Origin: a virus
DNA: 64,000 nt
Strand: one strand, 5' to 3'
Virus record (IMG/VR): IMGVR_UViG_3300005613_000021
Location: 1-64,000 of that record
The first letter of the stretch is position 1. Every line of letters starts with the position of its first letter. Made by a program: the position numbers and the translations under genes. Shown one piece after another: positions 49,325 to 61,100 of the stretch. A model generated the notes under the pieces. The model made no database searches. It had not been told where the DNA came from and worked only from the letters and a program-made list of their open reading frames with translations.

Positions 49325-50815
49325 ATGTCAATATCTGTAGAAGGAATAAATTTTACGAGACCCTCTGTGAATTTTTCCACAGAATTTAGAAAAGATTCTG
49401 ATGGAAATAATATAGGGCAAAGAGATACCATTACTATACAAGATGTTGTTTTAAGTAGTGATAATAATGATTTAGCTGGATTTTATAGCAATCTTGTAGA
49501 CAAGCTTACTGATACAGAAATGGTAACTGTTGACTATCCCGGTAATAGTGGGTCAGTAGGTAGGATTAAAAATCTTAGTTTAGATAATGATTCTGATTTT
49601 GTTAATAAGCTTTCTTATTCCGTTACTTTAGAAGCTATACCTCAAAGAAGTTTATATAGTCTTTATGAGTTAGGTGATCTTAGTGGGGTTGTCAATTCAT
49701 TGACAGAAAGCGAGAGTTGGGATGTTCCTTATGATCTTTATGTCTTAGCAATTCCTACAGGTCAGGGCACGGGTTTTTTTTATAACAAACCTATCACTTA
49801 TGAATATAATTTAAATTTTTCTTGTGGTTATCATCCTAGCGGCTCAGGAATAACGTCAAGCTTAGATGCTGCCAATAAAATATTAACAACTTTAGGAAAA
49901 ACTTCCCCAAGTAGCGGATTAGTTTCTGGTATAGACTCAAGGTATATCAATTGTGGCGTATCTTCTGTGCAATTAAATAGAGGTACTGATGGAACAACAA
50001 CACTGAATATTAAGTCCTTGTTTCTACCTAGCGGAACAGGTGCCAATCCTGGTAATTTTACAGCTTCTTTAAATAGAAATGAATCCAAAGATGAGATACA
50101 ATATTATTCTAATAGAGATATTAAAGTAACTATTAATGCACTTCCTGTTGGTGTTGGCTATACTTCTAGTGGAAATACTCCCTGGAGTATTACTGGGGTG
50201 CCTACTGGATTAGCAGAAAGCGCTTATGGTGTTATTGAATCCATAAAAGATGCTCTTATAGACACTAGTGGAATGATAGAAATAGAAGAAACTATGCCAG
50301 GAAAAAAACAGAGTTGCAGCCTGCCGCATACAGCCTTAACTTCTACAGGGTGTTGGAGCACAAAATTATTTAGCATGACTAAGGACTACTCAAATAACAG
50401 CGCTACTTTGAATATTGAACAGACTACACAAAATATTGGTATGTGTGATTATAGTGCTAGCGGATACAAGATTAATTATGAGATTATTAAACATAGCCCT
50501 AGAGACAAACAGAAAGTTTATGCAGAACCAAGAGGCTGGTCTAGTCCAGATTATTGGGTGCAAGATATGAACACATTTAAAGATGAATATTATGAATACA
50601 GCATAAACGTGGCATCAACATTAGCTTGTTCTAGAGGAGATACTGGAATCACTGGTATAGCTAATACTGTTTTTACTGGTATAGATTTACTTTCTGGATC
50701 TGGCATTATTACCAGTAAAGTAATTAGTGTGAGTAAAGACACATGCTCATTAAAAATTGTACAATATTCGGGTGAAAATTTATCTGAAACAGGCATAGGT
50801 TATTCAAATCCCTAA
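49325..50815 (+). CDS. Tail-tip structural protein
   Basis: A 496-residue beta-rich protein (MSISVEGINFTRPSVNFSTE...) with several Cys (CNCGV-like VSSVQLN, KKQSCSLPHTALTSTGCWST). AAGGAT precedes the start. It is the first of two proteins of about 500 residues in tandem between the fibre and the cadherin-like gene; both have long runs of alternating strands and may build the same ring or spike. No family recognised. Confidence 0.55.
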   Translation: MSISVEGINFTRPSVNFSTEFRKDSDGNNIGQRDTITIQDVVLSSDNNDLAGFYSNLVDKLTDTEMVTVDYPGNSGSVGRIKNLSLDNDSDFVNKLSYSVTLEAIPQRSLYSLYELGDLSGVVNSLTESESWDVPYDLYVLAIPTGQGTGFFYNKPITYEYNLNFSCGYHPSGSGITSSLDAANKILTTLGKTSPSSGLVSGIDSRYINCGVSSVQLNRGTDGTTTLNIKSLFLPSGTGANPGNFTASLNRNESKDEIQYYSNRDIKVTINALPVGVGYTSSGNTPWSITGVPTGLAESAYGVIESIKDALIDTSGMIEIEETMPGKKQSCSLPHTALTSTGCWSTKLFSMTKDYSNNSATLNIEQTTQNIGMCDYSASGYKINYEIIKHSPRDKQKVYAEPRGWSSPDYWVQDMNTFKDEYYEYSINVASTLACSRGDTGITGIANTVFTGIDLLSGSGIITSKVISVSKDTCSLKIVQYSGENLSETGIGYSNP

Positions 50816-50829
50816 AAGGAATAAAAGAC

Positions 50830-52332
50830 ATGATATCTGGTATAGGAGGCATATCTTTTGTGCCTCATGCAATGATAGATATTTCTCCTCAGTATTTTTA
50901 TTATGGCGATGATGTTATAGGAGGATTTTTAAACTTAGAAATACAGGGTACACATCATGCTGAAGATAGTGATTCATATACTTCTTTTATAGAATCTGTT
51001 GTTGGTCTTATCGATAGTTGTGCCACTATTAATATGTCAAATGAATGTACTCCTGAAAGCACTATAGATAAATTAGATAATTCTGTTGGAGTTGTGAGAG
51101 ATGCTAGAGTTAGTCCTGTTGGGGGATTAGATATAAATTACAACATAATTGTAGAATGTTCAAAGGATAGTGACAAAAACAAATTAATAGTGAATAATAG
51201 TGATATCGATTTTGAAACCATACTTGGAAATGATATGATAGTTAGAGCATATTCTGAATCAATAGTGGTCAATTATGCTGATACTAGCACTTTCTCTATT
51301 AATGATAAAAAACTAGTCAAAAATGCTGGCAAGTTTACTATACAAATAGAAGTGTCTGCTTATGATAATGATCAGTGCGATACTAATGATTTAAATTTTG
51401 AATTACTTATGCAATTTTTAGAAAATAGAGTAGATACTATTGTTACTAGTCCTAGTGAGGTTAATATTAATATACCTTCTACTTTTGTTACTTGTGCTAC
51501 GAATATAAAAAAAACAACAAAGAAAACTAGCGCTAGTATCGATTTTGACTTACATATACTTCCTCAAAACGATACCAAGGCTATTGTAGAATTTAGTGAA
51601 ACTTTTGAATCTGATCAGCTAAAAGGAGGTAAAAGTATTACAAAAATAAAAGGATCTATATTAGGAGTTGATAGTAGCCAGACTGTTTTATATCCAAACT
51701 ATGATGGTTATGATAATGCTTCAGCCGCTTATAATGATATTAGGGAATATTTTGTTAGTGGTATTACAGATCTTTTTGTATCTAATTGTTCCAATGGTAG
51801 TGGAACAGGTATGCCCAATATAGGAGATACATGCTATCAATTGACCAGTACTAGGTTGTCTGAATTTCCATCAGCCAATAAAATAGATTTTGAAATGACC
51901 TATAAAGATACAGAGACTTGTGATTTATTGGGTTATAAAATATCTAGTCAATATGAAGAAAGACCTTCCGTAAGTGGTAGGGCAGAACATTTTGCTCCTG
52001 GTAGACAGGCTAGTTATAAACCTTTAGTATATGCTAGTCAAGCTACATCAGCCCCTAAATATAAATTAACAATAAAAGGAGAATTGCCTAGCAGTTGTTT
52101 ACAACAATCTGTTGGTAAAAGCAATACAGTGCTTAAAAATAATAGTTTGTTTGCTAATAGTGTCAACATGGACAGTCTTATTACAGAATTAAAGTCAGCT
52201 GTTAGCGGAGAGCTTTCTGATCAAAAAGATATTTGGTCATTAACTGGTGGAAATATAATGCAAATTAATAAAGTAGAAACAGAAGGTAGATACACATATA
52301 GTATTACAGAGGAATACATAGAATGTCAATAG
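50830..52332 (+). CDS. Tail-tip structural protein
   Basis: A 500-residue beta-rich, Asp/Ser-rich protein (MISGIGGISFVPHAMIDISP...). Its second half has GGKSITKIKGSILGVDSSQT and a Cys-containing segment (VSNCSNGSGTGMPNIGDTCY). AAAAGGA precedes the start. Length and position suggest a partner of the preceding protein in the distal tail. Its stop overlaps the start of the next gene by 10 bp. Confidence 0.55.
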   Translation: MISGIGGISFVPHAMIDISPQYFYYGDDVIGGFLNLEIQGTHHAEDSDSYTSFIESVVGLIDSCATINMSNECTPESTIDKLDNSVGVVRDARVSPVGGLDINYNIIVECSKDSDKNKLIVNNSDIDFETILGNDMIVRAYSESIVVNYADTSTFSINDKKLVKNAGKFTIQIEVSAYDNDQCDTNDLNFELLMQFLENRVDTIVTSPSEVNINIPSTFVTCATNIKKTTKKTSASIDFDLHILPQNDTKAIVEFSETFESDQLKGGKSITKIKGSILGVDSSQTVLYPNYDGYDNASAAYNDIREYFVSGITDLFVSNCSNGSGTGMPNIGDTCYQLTSTRLSEFPSANKIDFEMTYKDTETCDLLGYKISSQYEERPSVSGRAEHFAPGRQASYKPLVYASQATSAPKYKLTIKGELPSSCLQQSVGKSNTVLKNNSLFANSVNMDSLITELKSAVSGELSDQKDIWSLTGGNIMQINKVETEGRYTYSITEEYIECQ

Positions 52333-55300
52333 ATAAAAGTAAAGAACTATACGACAAAATATTAAGTGAATTAGAGTTATTTTCTGATGAATTAAGTTTT
52401 GATGCTATGGCTACAAAACCAGCCATAATAAATCAGTATAATTTACTTTCTAATATTCCAGTAAACCTTAGTGTATCAAGTGGGAATCATGTTGTTTTAG
52501 GTCATAGAATTCCCATGAGCTATATTGATATAAATAGTGTTAGTGATTGTGATTCTGATTGTAATATACTTAGTTTTTCTGGTATTAACGCTAGTGGAGA
52601 TATAACATACGCAACAGATAATATTATATCAATTAAAATAGAAAAGGATATTAGTTCATTCGCTGCCGGATCTACTATCAGTGGTAGTGATGAAATTAGT
52701 TTTACTAGCACAGGAGTAACTCCCGGTTCTTGTTCGGGATTTTCTGATTACAGCATATCTGATCAAATATCGGTGGATAATGCTTTAATTTCTTTCGTAA
52801 CAGGAATAGGTTCAGAAATACCTTTTAGTGGAGGTAGCGGTAATGTTGAATCATCTTATTTTGAAAGATTGGGTTCTGGAACATTTATTATAGCCCCACC
52901 ATTATCATCACAAGATGATTATTTTTATATCTATACAACTGGAACTTCATCATATCGTGGTGTTGCTCATCCTTCAGAAACTGGAATAAAACAAGTAGTA
53001 GGAGGATCGTCAGAATGGAGTGCATTATCAAATAATTTTATTTTATGTCTTTATAATTCTGATCCTTCTTCTATTTTTAAATATAATGTAGAACAAGATA
53101 ATTGGACTGCTATAAATCCTTTTAATACTGGCATTAATACTGAACTTACTAATATTATAAAACTAGAGAATGATGCAGGCTATTATTTAGTATTAGGCAC
53201 TGGTACTGGTGAATATGTTTTATATAATAGTATCTTTGATTTTGCAACAGGCATACTAGATTCGACCGATGAAGGATACAAAATACTACCTGCAAACATA
53301 GCTTTGATTCCTAGTTATGTAACTACTGGATGTCAATGGCAGGTTGATAGTTCTCAAGACATGAGACTAGGTGACAGTGAATATCATATATTTCTTACTG
53401 ACTATGATTATAGTGGTAACTTAACCTATCCATTAAAACTAAAAAATATTAATTTTTCTCCGATAATAGAAAATGGTGATTTTGTATTGTCTGGAAATAT
53501 TGTCAGCGGAACTACTTATCTTAGTAATTATTTAAATTATCGTACAGATATTATTAATGTAGCAGATAAACTTGTAATATCTCTTTCTAGCACAGGTACT
53601 AATAATAGTCAACTTGTTATATGGGACAATAGCACACTAACAACAGACAGCATCTATTCTTCTGAGAAAAAAAATAGATTGGTCAGATTAGTGAATGACC
53701 AAATACTATGGTGCTCATCTAGTAATAGTGGTATTTCGACAGTAATAGATCCGTATGAGATAAAAGAGTACCCGTTTCCTGTTCCACTAACAGGCAATAT
53801 TAGTGTTGCTACTAGCTGTCCATTAGAATTTAGAACATTGATGCTGGATGCTGCTGGCACAAACGCATATATTGTTAATGATTTAGACAGAACTTACGAA
53901 ACCCTATCTTTTACAGGCTCTTTGTCTATGGGTAGGTATCATGATATTATTGTGCTAGATCAGCTACCAAACAGCTCTGATCATTCTCATAACTTTTATT
54001 TGATGCCTGATGAAACTTATTCTAATGATTTTCCTAAAGCAAACCTTATTACCATATCTACAACAACCACCTCTTTTACCGGCATCACTATTGATGGTGA
54101 TTTTACTATAGATGAAACAACTACTACTGGCTTAATTGAGATAGGTAGATTTTTTGTTCCATCAGGAGCGGATGATGAATTTGTTGGGACTTATACTTTT
54201 GGTATGGACGATGCTTTGGGCAATAGTTCTATTTTTGATTTAACCTTTAACAATGGTAGTGGTATTATTTATGTAAAATCTGGAATATATTTAGATTATG
54301 AAGATCAAAATTTTTATTATGGATATATAACTGGAGTAGACCTTTATGTTGATAGGGGTAATTCTAATAATAATTTTACCCTAAGATTACTACCAGTTAA
54401 TGAAGCCCCTACAGGAATAGTATTTGATCCCCCAAATAGTGGTGGTTACAATATTAATATTCCTGTTGATGAAGATAAACTTGTTGCAACTTTTGATGTA
54501 AAAGATCCAGATACTGTATTTACCGGTATTTTTGACAGATTAAAACAATTTAATAATGTTATAGGTGTTTCAGGTGTGGACGCTGATATCTTTAATGTTA
54601 ATTTTAATGATATTTTACAAGAAGGTAGTATATTTGTAAAGAATGGGACAGCTTTTGATATTGATAGCAAAGACTTGTATGAATTAACTTTATACGCTGG
54701 TCAGAGTGGGTCTGGCTTTAGCACATCTGGAAATTGGACTCTATACCTAACAGACAATCCGCCAATATCTATAGATATAACACCATCTCAAACTGGTCTT
54801 CCAGAAAATTTTATTCCTCCACAGACAGGTTTTAAGCTATCTGATTTTATTGTTCAAGATAATGATACTAACAGAAATAATTTTGTAAGTCTTATTGGTA
54901 ATGACGCCAGCTATTTTAGTATCGATTACGATTTTGCTAGTGGCACAGGCTCTTTAGTATTAGAGCCAGACGTTGTACTAGATTATGAGACAAAACCTAC
55001 AGTTACTGCAACTTTAGTGGCAGGAAATCTACCTGGTATATATTCTGCAACTAGAACATTTACAATTAATGTACAAGATGTGGAATTTGAAATATCAGGA
55101 ATTACAGCAACACCAGATATATTTTATCTTTATGAAGACGTAGACACTTCTACTGGTAGTATTAAACTTTGTGACTTAAAATGGACAGATCCTGATTTAG
55201 ATCTTAATCCTGGTGCCGATATGGTTGTTTTTGATTTGAGATATACTGGAACTAATTTTGGTAGTGCTTTGGATAAATTTACAGTGGTGGATAATAGTAC

Positions 55301-58145
55301 TAAATATCCAAAAATATACTTAAAACAAGGAGCCGTATTGGATTATGAAGTAGCAACTAGATATGACATATTCGTTTACGCCAGGCCAGATTTTAATCAG
55401 GATTCATATGGAACTCAAATCACTTTAGTCGTAAGAGATATTAACGACCCACCCAATGTAACATTTGATCCAACGGGGATACTTTTAGCAGAAACGACAC
55501 CCTCCAATGCTGGCTCCTTTAAAGTTTGTGATATTGTTGTAGCGGACGAGGAACTATCTTCTGTTAATTTTGCTTTGACTGGACAGGATAGTTCTTATTT
55601 TACAATGCAGATTAAAGAAGGAATACCAAATAGTTTGTCTGGCGAAAATGTTGGTAGTATATATTTTAATAGCGGCATCAATTTGAATATAGACAGTAAA
55701 AATAGCTATACTGCAACAGTTTTAGCTACCGATTCAAGTGGATTAGTTGGAACGGGTAATTTTACAATAGAGATAACCGACGATCCATTTTGTGAATACA
55801 GAATAAACCTAGTTTCTCTTGTTAACAATAATTGTGCAAATCAAGAGAACGGTAGGATAGTGCTTGATATTTTATACACGGGAGAAGATAACAATAGTTG
55901 CACAATCAATAGCCCTCTTTCTGTTTCATGGATTAATTTACCATCTGGAGTAAGCTCTTCTTTTGGAGGTAGAAATCTTAATAATTTACCGACAGGAAAT
56001 TACAGTGGCTTTATTTATGGTGGAGAAATACCTTTAGAGGAAATTTCATACACTATAAGTTCCACTTCTGATTTAGAATTCTTACAAGCAACTAAAATTT
56101 ACAATAGTTGTGAGACAACAGGAATATTACAAGTTGTATGGCAAGGAGGAGTTCCTCCTTATTATGTGTCTTATGGTACTGCAAGAGCAGTAGTTTCTTC
56201 TGGTTTTAAAGCTAACTTAAACGTGATAAATAATACGGTAAATATCAGTCCAACAGTGCTTGATTCATTAGGCTGTGAGGTTTCTTCTGAAGAAGATATA
56301 TCTTTTGAGTTTCCTGGGGTTTCTTTTGTAGAATATCAATCTCAAAGCCCTCCTATTATATATGATGACACTATAGAAAGTTTTAAATTAAATGTCTCTA
56401 ATGGCGATGGTCCAAATCAAGTTGAAATATATCATACTACAACAGGCGAAAGAGATAGTCTATTTGCTTCTTTTGATATGTTTGATACAACGATATTAGA
56501 AAGTATAGATAAGTCAAACAATATATATTATTACAATTTCAAAAATACTTTATATCCAGGCTATTATATTTTTGATTTTATAAATTCAGATGGTTGTTCT
56601 GTGTCTTCTTCATTGTTATTAGCTCAGAACATAACACCAATGTCTTTAAATGTAGACATACAACATGACGCCCCTTCAGATAATGGTTCTTTTACTATTT
56701 CTCAACCAATATTAGAAACATTATTTGTTCCATATAAAATGATACTAAATAATAGTAATGTACTATCTTATATTAATGGTATTACAGAAAAAACAGATAT
56801 AAAATTTGAAATAAATGGAAAAATTTATAAAAGAAAATCCCTTAATGGAGTAGTCAACTGTGATGATTATTCGATATTGAATATCAAGTTTTTAGGCATA
56901 AAAGACACAGATTGGTATTATACTATTAGTTTTTTTCAAGGGTTTGATCTTACAGATGCTGAATTAAATATTCTGAGCTCTGATATTTATTTAGTGCTGC
57001 CTAATGAAGAAAAGATTAAAATTGTAACAGAATTAAACAACAATATCAATACTATTAAATTATTGAAAGGTTCTATTATTACTGGAACTTCCAGAATAGC
57101 ACAATATTCTTATAATAGAGAATTAGGGTTATATTATTTTGAACAAAACTACATACCTTTGGAAGCTAAGTCTTTTGTTTTTGACACATTAACCTTAACT
57201 AATAAATATATACCAGGAACTGTTACTAGAATAAGCTTTTTGGAACATCCTGATATCTCAGATAATTTAAGATCAGATCTTCTTGAATCAATATCTTTTT
57301 CTGGTACTGATACCCAATCAAGGATTTTAAATAATAGAAAATTTTTACTGGCTTTAAATAATTTTGGAAAATCTACAATTATGTATAGTAAAACAGAGAA
57401 TTATTATACTCATGACGGGTCTATCGTTAATAGTATTACTGGAGGTTATGGGGAATATAATATCAATTATTATTATTACAATAAGGAAACAAAGTGCTTG
57501 AATTTATTAAAATATAATAATGAAACATTAACAGAAGCAGAGGCACAACCTATACCTCATGGATCATATGTAGTTAAAATTAGAGACATATATGGAAATA
57601 AAATAAAATCTGTAAACAATATTGCATATGATACTGTTTACACAAATTATCTAGATTATATCTTAAATACCTTAGACACTACTACAGAAAACATGAACTT
57701 TGAATATGGAGATATTTTGGTTAATATAGTTGATACAACCAGACAAGACATACCCGATGATGGAGGACTACCAGGCTCTGAACCAGAGACACCAACCCCG
57801 GTGCCTCCTGCTACTCCTTCAAATAGGGTTACCGAAACAACATATCGGGTATCGCCCAACACCGATTATAAAAATTCTGTTACTATACAAACTTCTCCAA
57901 TTAAAGTGTCATTTATAGTTACCGGTCCATATGGGTATAGTAAAAAATTCCACGACACATCAATACTAACACAATTGCCTCCTGGTGTATATTACATAGA
58001 AGGAGACAAAACAGATCTAAGGAATAAGTATCTATATCAAGACAAAAAGAGTTTTGCTATAAATAAAAATACAAATATTTTTGTACAACTAAGATTTAAT
58101 TCATATCGGGATACAATACAGATAGAAGATACTTGTGAATTATAA
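52323..58145 (+). CDS. Giant adhesin-like tail protein with cadherin-like domains
   Basis: A 1,940-residue protein. The N-terminal third is Ser/Thr-rich with a propeller-like pattern. Residues about 660-1160 hold four to five cadherin-like domains, recognised by V-x-E-x-x-P or D-E-x starts, L-D-Y-E-[TV] cores (LDYETKPTVTATL, LDYEVATRYDIFVYAR) and D-x-N-D-P-P linkers (VRDINDPPNVTFDP), which bind calcium in the family. Later domains are beta-rich and unassigned; a Pro-rich hinge (GSEPETPTPVPPATPS) lies near 1815-1830. It is likely a long surface fibre or the central tail-tip adhesin. It begins inside the previous gene. Confidence 0.72.
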   Translation: MSIDKSKELYDKILSELELFSDELSFDAMATKPAIINQYNLLSNIPVNLSVSSGNHVVLGHRIPMSYIDINSVSDCDSDCNILSFSGINASGDITYATDNIISIKIEKDISSFAAGSTISGSDEISFTSTGVTPGSCSGFSDYSISDQISVDNALISFVTGIGSEIPFSGGSGNVESSYFERLGSGTFIIAPPLSSQDDYFYIYTTGTSSYRGVAHPSETGIKQVVGGSSEWSALSNNFILCLYNSDPSSIFKYNVEQDNWTAINPFNTGINTELTNIIKLENDAGYYLVLGTGTGEYVLYNSIFDFATGILDSTDEGYKILPANIALIPSYVTTGCQWQVDSSQDMRLGDSEYHIFLTDYDYSGNLTYPLKLKNINFSPIIENGDFVLSGNIVSGTTYLSNYLNYRTDIINVADKLVISLSSTGTNNSQLVIWDNSTLTTDSIYSSEKKNRLVRLVNDQILWCSSSNSGISTVIDPYEIKEYPFPVPLTGNISVATSCPLEFRTLMLDAAGTNAYIVNDLDRTYETLSFTGSLSMGRYHDIIVLDQLPNSSDHSHNFYLMPDETYSNDFPKANLITISTTTTSFTGITIDGDFTIDETTTTGLIEIGRFFVPSGADDEFVGTYTFGMDDALGNSSIFDLTFNNGSGIIYVKSGIYLDYEDQNFYYGYITGVDLYVDRGNSNNNFTLRLLPVNEAPTGIVFDPPNSGGYNINIPVDEDKLVATFDVKDPDTVFTGIFDRLKQFNNVIGVSGVDADIFNVNFNDILQEGSIFVKNGTAFDIDSKDLYELTLYAGQSGSGFSTSGNWTLYLTDNPPISIDITPSQTGLPENFIPPQTGFKLSDFIVQDNDTNRNNFVSLIGNDASYFSIDYDFASGTGSLVLEPDVVLDYETKPTVTATLVAGNLPGIYSATRTFTINVQDVEFEISGITATPDIFYLYEDVDTSTGSIKLCDLKWTDPDLDLNPGADMVVFDLRYTGTNFGSALDKFTVVDNSTKYPKIYLKQGAVLDYEVATRYDIFVYARPDFNQDSYGTQITLVVRDINDPPNVTFDPTGILLAETTPSNAGSFKVCDIVVADEELSSVNFALTGQDSSYFTMQIKEGIPNSLSGENVGSIYFNSGINLNIDSKNSYTATVLATDSSGLVGTGNFTIEITDDPFCEYRINLVSLVNNNCANQENGRIVLDILYTGEDNNSCTINSPLSVSWINLPSGVSSSFGGRNLNNLPTGNYSGFIYGGEIPLEEISYTISSTSDLEFLQATKIYNSCETTGILQVVWQGGVPPYYVSYGTARAVVSSGFKANLNVINNTVNISPTVLDSLGCEVSSEEDISFEFPGVSFVEYQSQSPPIIYDDTIESFKLNVSNGDGPNQVEIYHTTTGERDSLFASFDMFDTTILESIDKSNNIYYYNFKNTLYPGYYIFDFINSDGCSVSSSLLLAQNITPMSLNVDIQHDAPSDNGSFTISQPILETLFVPYKMILNNSNVLSYINGITEKTDIKFEINGKIYKRKSLNGVVNCDDYSILNIKFLGIKDTDWYYTISFFQGFDLTDAELNILSSDIYLVLPNEEKIKIVTELNNNINTIKLLKGSIITGTSRIAQYSYNRELGLYYFEQNYIPLEAKSFVFDTLTLTNKYIPGTVTRISFLEHPDISDNLRSDLLESISFSGTDTQSRILNNRKFLLALNNFGKSTIMYSKTENYYTHDGSIVNSITGGYGEYNINYYYYNKETKCLNLLKYNNETLTEAEAQPIPHGSYVVKIRDIYGNKIKSVNNIAYDTVYTNYLDYILNTLDTTTENMNFEYGDILVNIVDTTRQDIPDDGGLPGSEPETPTPVPPATPSNRVTETTYRVSPNTDYKNSVTIQTSPIKVSFIVTGPYGYSKKFHDTSILTQLPPGVYYIEGDKTDLRNKYLYQDKKSFAINKNTNIFVQLRFNSYRDTIQIEDTCEL

Positions 58146-58172
58146 GAACAAACCCAACAACAGGATAAAGTT

Positions 58173-61100
58173 ATGACTTGTCAAGATATTAATCCAACAT
58201 GCACCTTTAAATATTTAGAAGCAGTTAGTGTATGGGGTCAGGTTCCTCCACCAGAACAGTTAAAAAATGTATTAGGAGACGCAACTGGTGAAGATGATCC
58301 TATGAAAAAGATTCTAGGATTTACTTGCACATTGGGAATGGGTACTTCATCAAGCACCCTTACTATTGATCTTTCTGGTTTTCATGCAGATGCTGAGGAC
58401 ACTGTTGGCAGAGTAGCTATATTTAAATGTGATGAGTTTGGTTTCGGGGGAGTAATTAAAAGCGTAGTTCATTCAGAAAATAGTAATGGGCAAAAAACCA
58501 AAATAGAGATGACAGATTGTAAAGAATTACTGGTTCGTTATGATCTTTTTCTTAATGAGTGGCACGATACAACTAATAGTGTTAGTAAATCAGGTGGTTT
58601 CGTTAATATTAATTACAGGGGTTGGAATTGCACAAATGTTCACAGGGCCATAGAAGGAGATAGCTGGGGGGATTATATTGCTAGTAACTACGGAGGAAAA
58701 CAGGTTGGAATAAATAATTACGGTACGGCTCTTCCTGATGCTGGCCAGGACTGCGCGAAGTTTGGTACTAGTACAGATGGAAAGGTATCTCAAGGAAATA
58801 CTACATATTACAAAATATGTCAAGCATTAACAACCTTATCAATTCGTTGGTTTAATACCAAATCTTATCCTTTAAAAATTTGGATTGATGCAGTAAGAAA
58901 TATAGCAAGTGAAATACCGTATGTAGCAACATCTGCAAAGTCTATGACACTTTTAGATCTTATCAACAATGTTTGCGAAGAGGCTGGTTACGATTGGACT
59001 TTTCACACTCCAGATGGTAATAGTATTTATATGAGATTTATAGATAAGAAACAAGAAGTTGCATTTGGAGAAGTAAAAAATAGAATATTGAATGCCAAAA
59101 ATAGCGGAACAAATAAGCTGTTAAACTATTCGATAGGTGCTGAGTTTAAAAACGAAAAGACCAGAAGAGTAGTATTAGGTTCTAAAGTTAATTATATTAA
59201 AGAATTATATTTCCCAAGCAATAATCAAAGTGGAGGTATTGAAAATAATGGTCGGGCACACAAAGTTGCAGCAGTTTTAGGTTTTACAAATGACGGTAAA
59301 GCAATTTATGCAACAGATTCTGCCGGTCAACCAACTACTTACGCTTGGGACCTAAATATTAATACTAGTACACTTAATGTAGCATTATCAACAGTGGGTT
59401 TTCCTGGATTTGGAACATCTACTATATTAGGCGAAATAGAAATGATGGCCACTTCAAATTTAGCAACATGGAAACTATTTGGAATTTTAAATCCAGCCAG
59501 CATTTCTGCTAAATGTATGAATCATCTTGGAATTGATAGAGCAACTGCTTTTAGTAAGGTTTCTACGGCTGCTGCCGATACTCATAGTCAAGCACAGGCT
59601 GCTGTAGAGGCTGTAAAATTTTCTACAAGAAAAAATGTTGGAGAATTAGTATACGAAGAAGTATGTTATTCTTGGATTAAAAATTTTTATGATCGATATT
59701 ACGGTAAATACTATCTTTGCATATTGCCCAAAAAAATGTGTTACAATGATCCAACAGGATATATGCAGGCAAATGACATATTTCTTGGGCCAGGATCTGC
59801 AGCTTTTATGATGGACGAACCTACTGATAGCGGATGGGGAGATTTTACTAACAATACTATTGGTCTTAACGACTGGACTAGATTCAAAGACAATAGTGGC
59901 AAGACTAAATGTTTCTGTAGAATAGACGGCACAGACAATTTGGTAAGAAACGTTTTCAATTCACAAAGAAGCTTTTTTACAGATCCTTCAAGAATACAGT
60001 CAGATTTTGCTGTACAAGGCAATTACATATATTCTGACGCAGAAGTGGATGGGCGGGTATTTTTTGTAGATGATGGAACTGGCAATAGTTCTATGGGAAT
60101 ACTAGTAAAATTACCTAATATTATTCCCCAAGTATGGAATGATACTAGCAACAAGGGATTAAATAGTCATGGTTTAAGACTATTAGATCTCTTCAGTGGT
60201 AGTACAAGTTTTATAAATGGGGCTTCACAATATGGGGGAACTACTGATTTTAGTTATGCAAATGTTTTTAAGGCGGCAGACTTGGCTGCTAGAATAGATT
60301 CTGCTGCTATTCCACTCAAAAGTAAAATAGTAAATTATGGACCATGGCTTTCTCATGATAGAAGTAGCGACTGGGATGACGGAGGAGTGGAACTAAGACA
60401 TGTTGAAGACCTGAATCCTTGGACATATGGTGGATATGCCAATATGAATACGGCTGGAAGTAAGTTGGCTACAGATGGTTTAAAAAATAGGGTGAGATAT
60501 GAATCTGGTAGTATAACTATAGCTGAAACACCACAACAAAATATGGAAGGAGGAGGAACCAGTAAAACAGATCCTGTTATAGCTAGTATAGTTTGTAAAC
60601 TTGATGCTGGTGGAGCTACTACAACATATAATTATCAAACATATGTACAAAAATTTGGACAAAGTGCTGAAGCCTTTAATAATTATACTAAATTACAAAT
60701 CAGTAACAGAAGATCAAATGCCAATATCTTAAAAGATATGAATCTAGAAATTAGTAGGGCATTTTCAAGTGCAATGAGATCTTTTGGGAATATCAGAGAA
60801 AGGTTTTTTGAACAAATGTCTGTTCCTTTGAGCACATCCTCTAGTAGTTTGAATAATGTTTTGATTTTGAGCTATCCTGATACTCTGACATATCCAGGAA
60901 GAATAGAGGCTGGTATTGATAAAAAATATACATCTGATTATTTTCAAGATCAAAATAATTACAGCAAATATGCTATTGTTAGTTTAGATATGATTTTTAG
61001 TCCTTTTTCTACTACTATTGGTCCCGGCCCTGCTATGCCAGGTTTTACTGCAGCTTTAGGTAGTAGTGACTATCCTGCAAACGCCACAAAGCCCAGAGTT

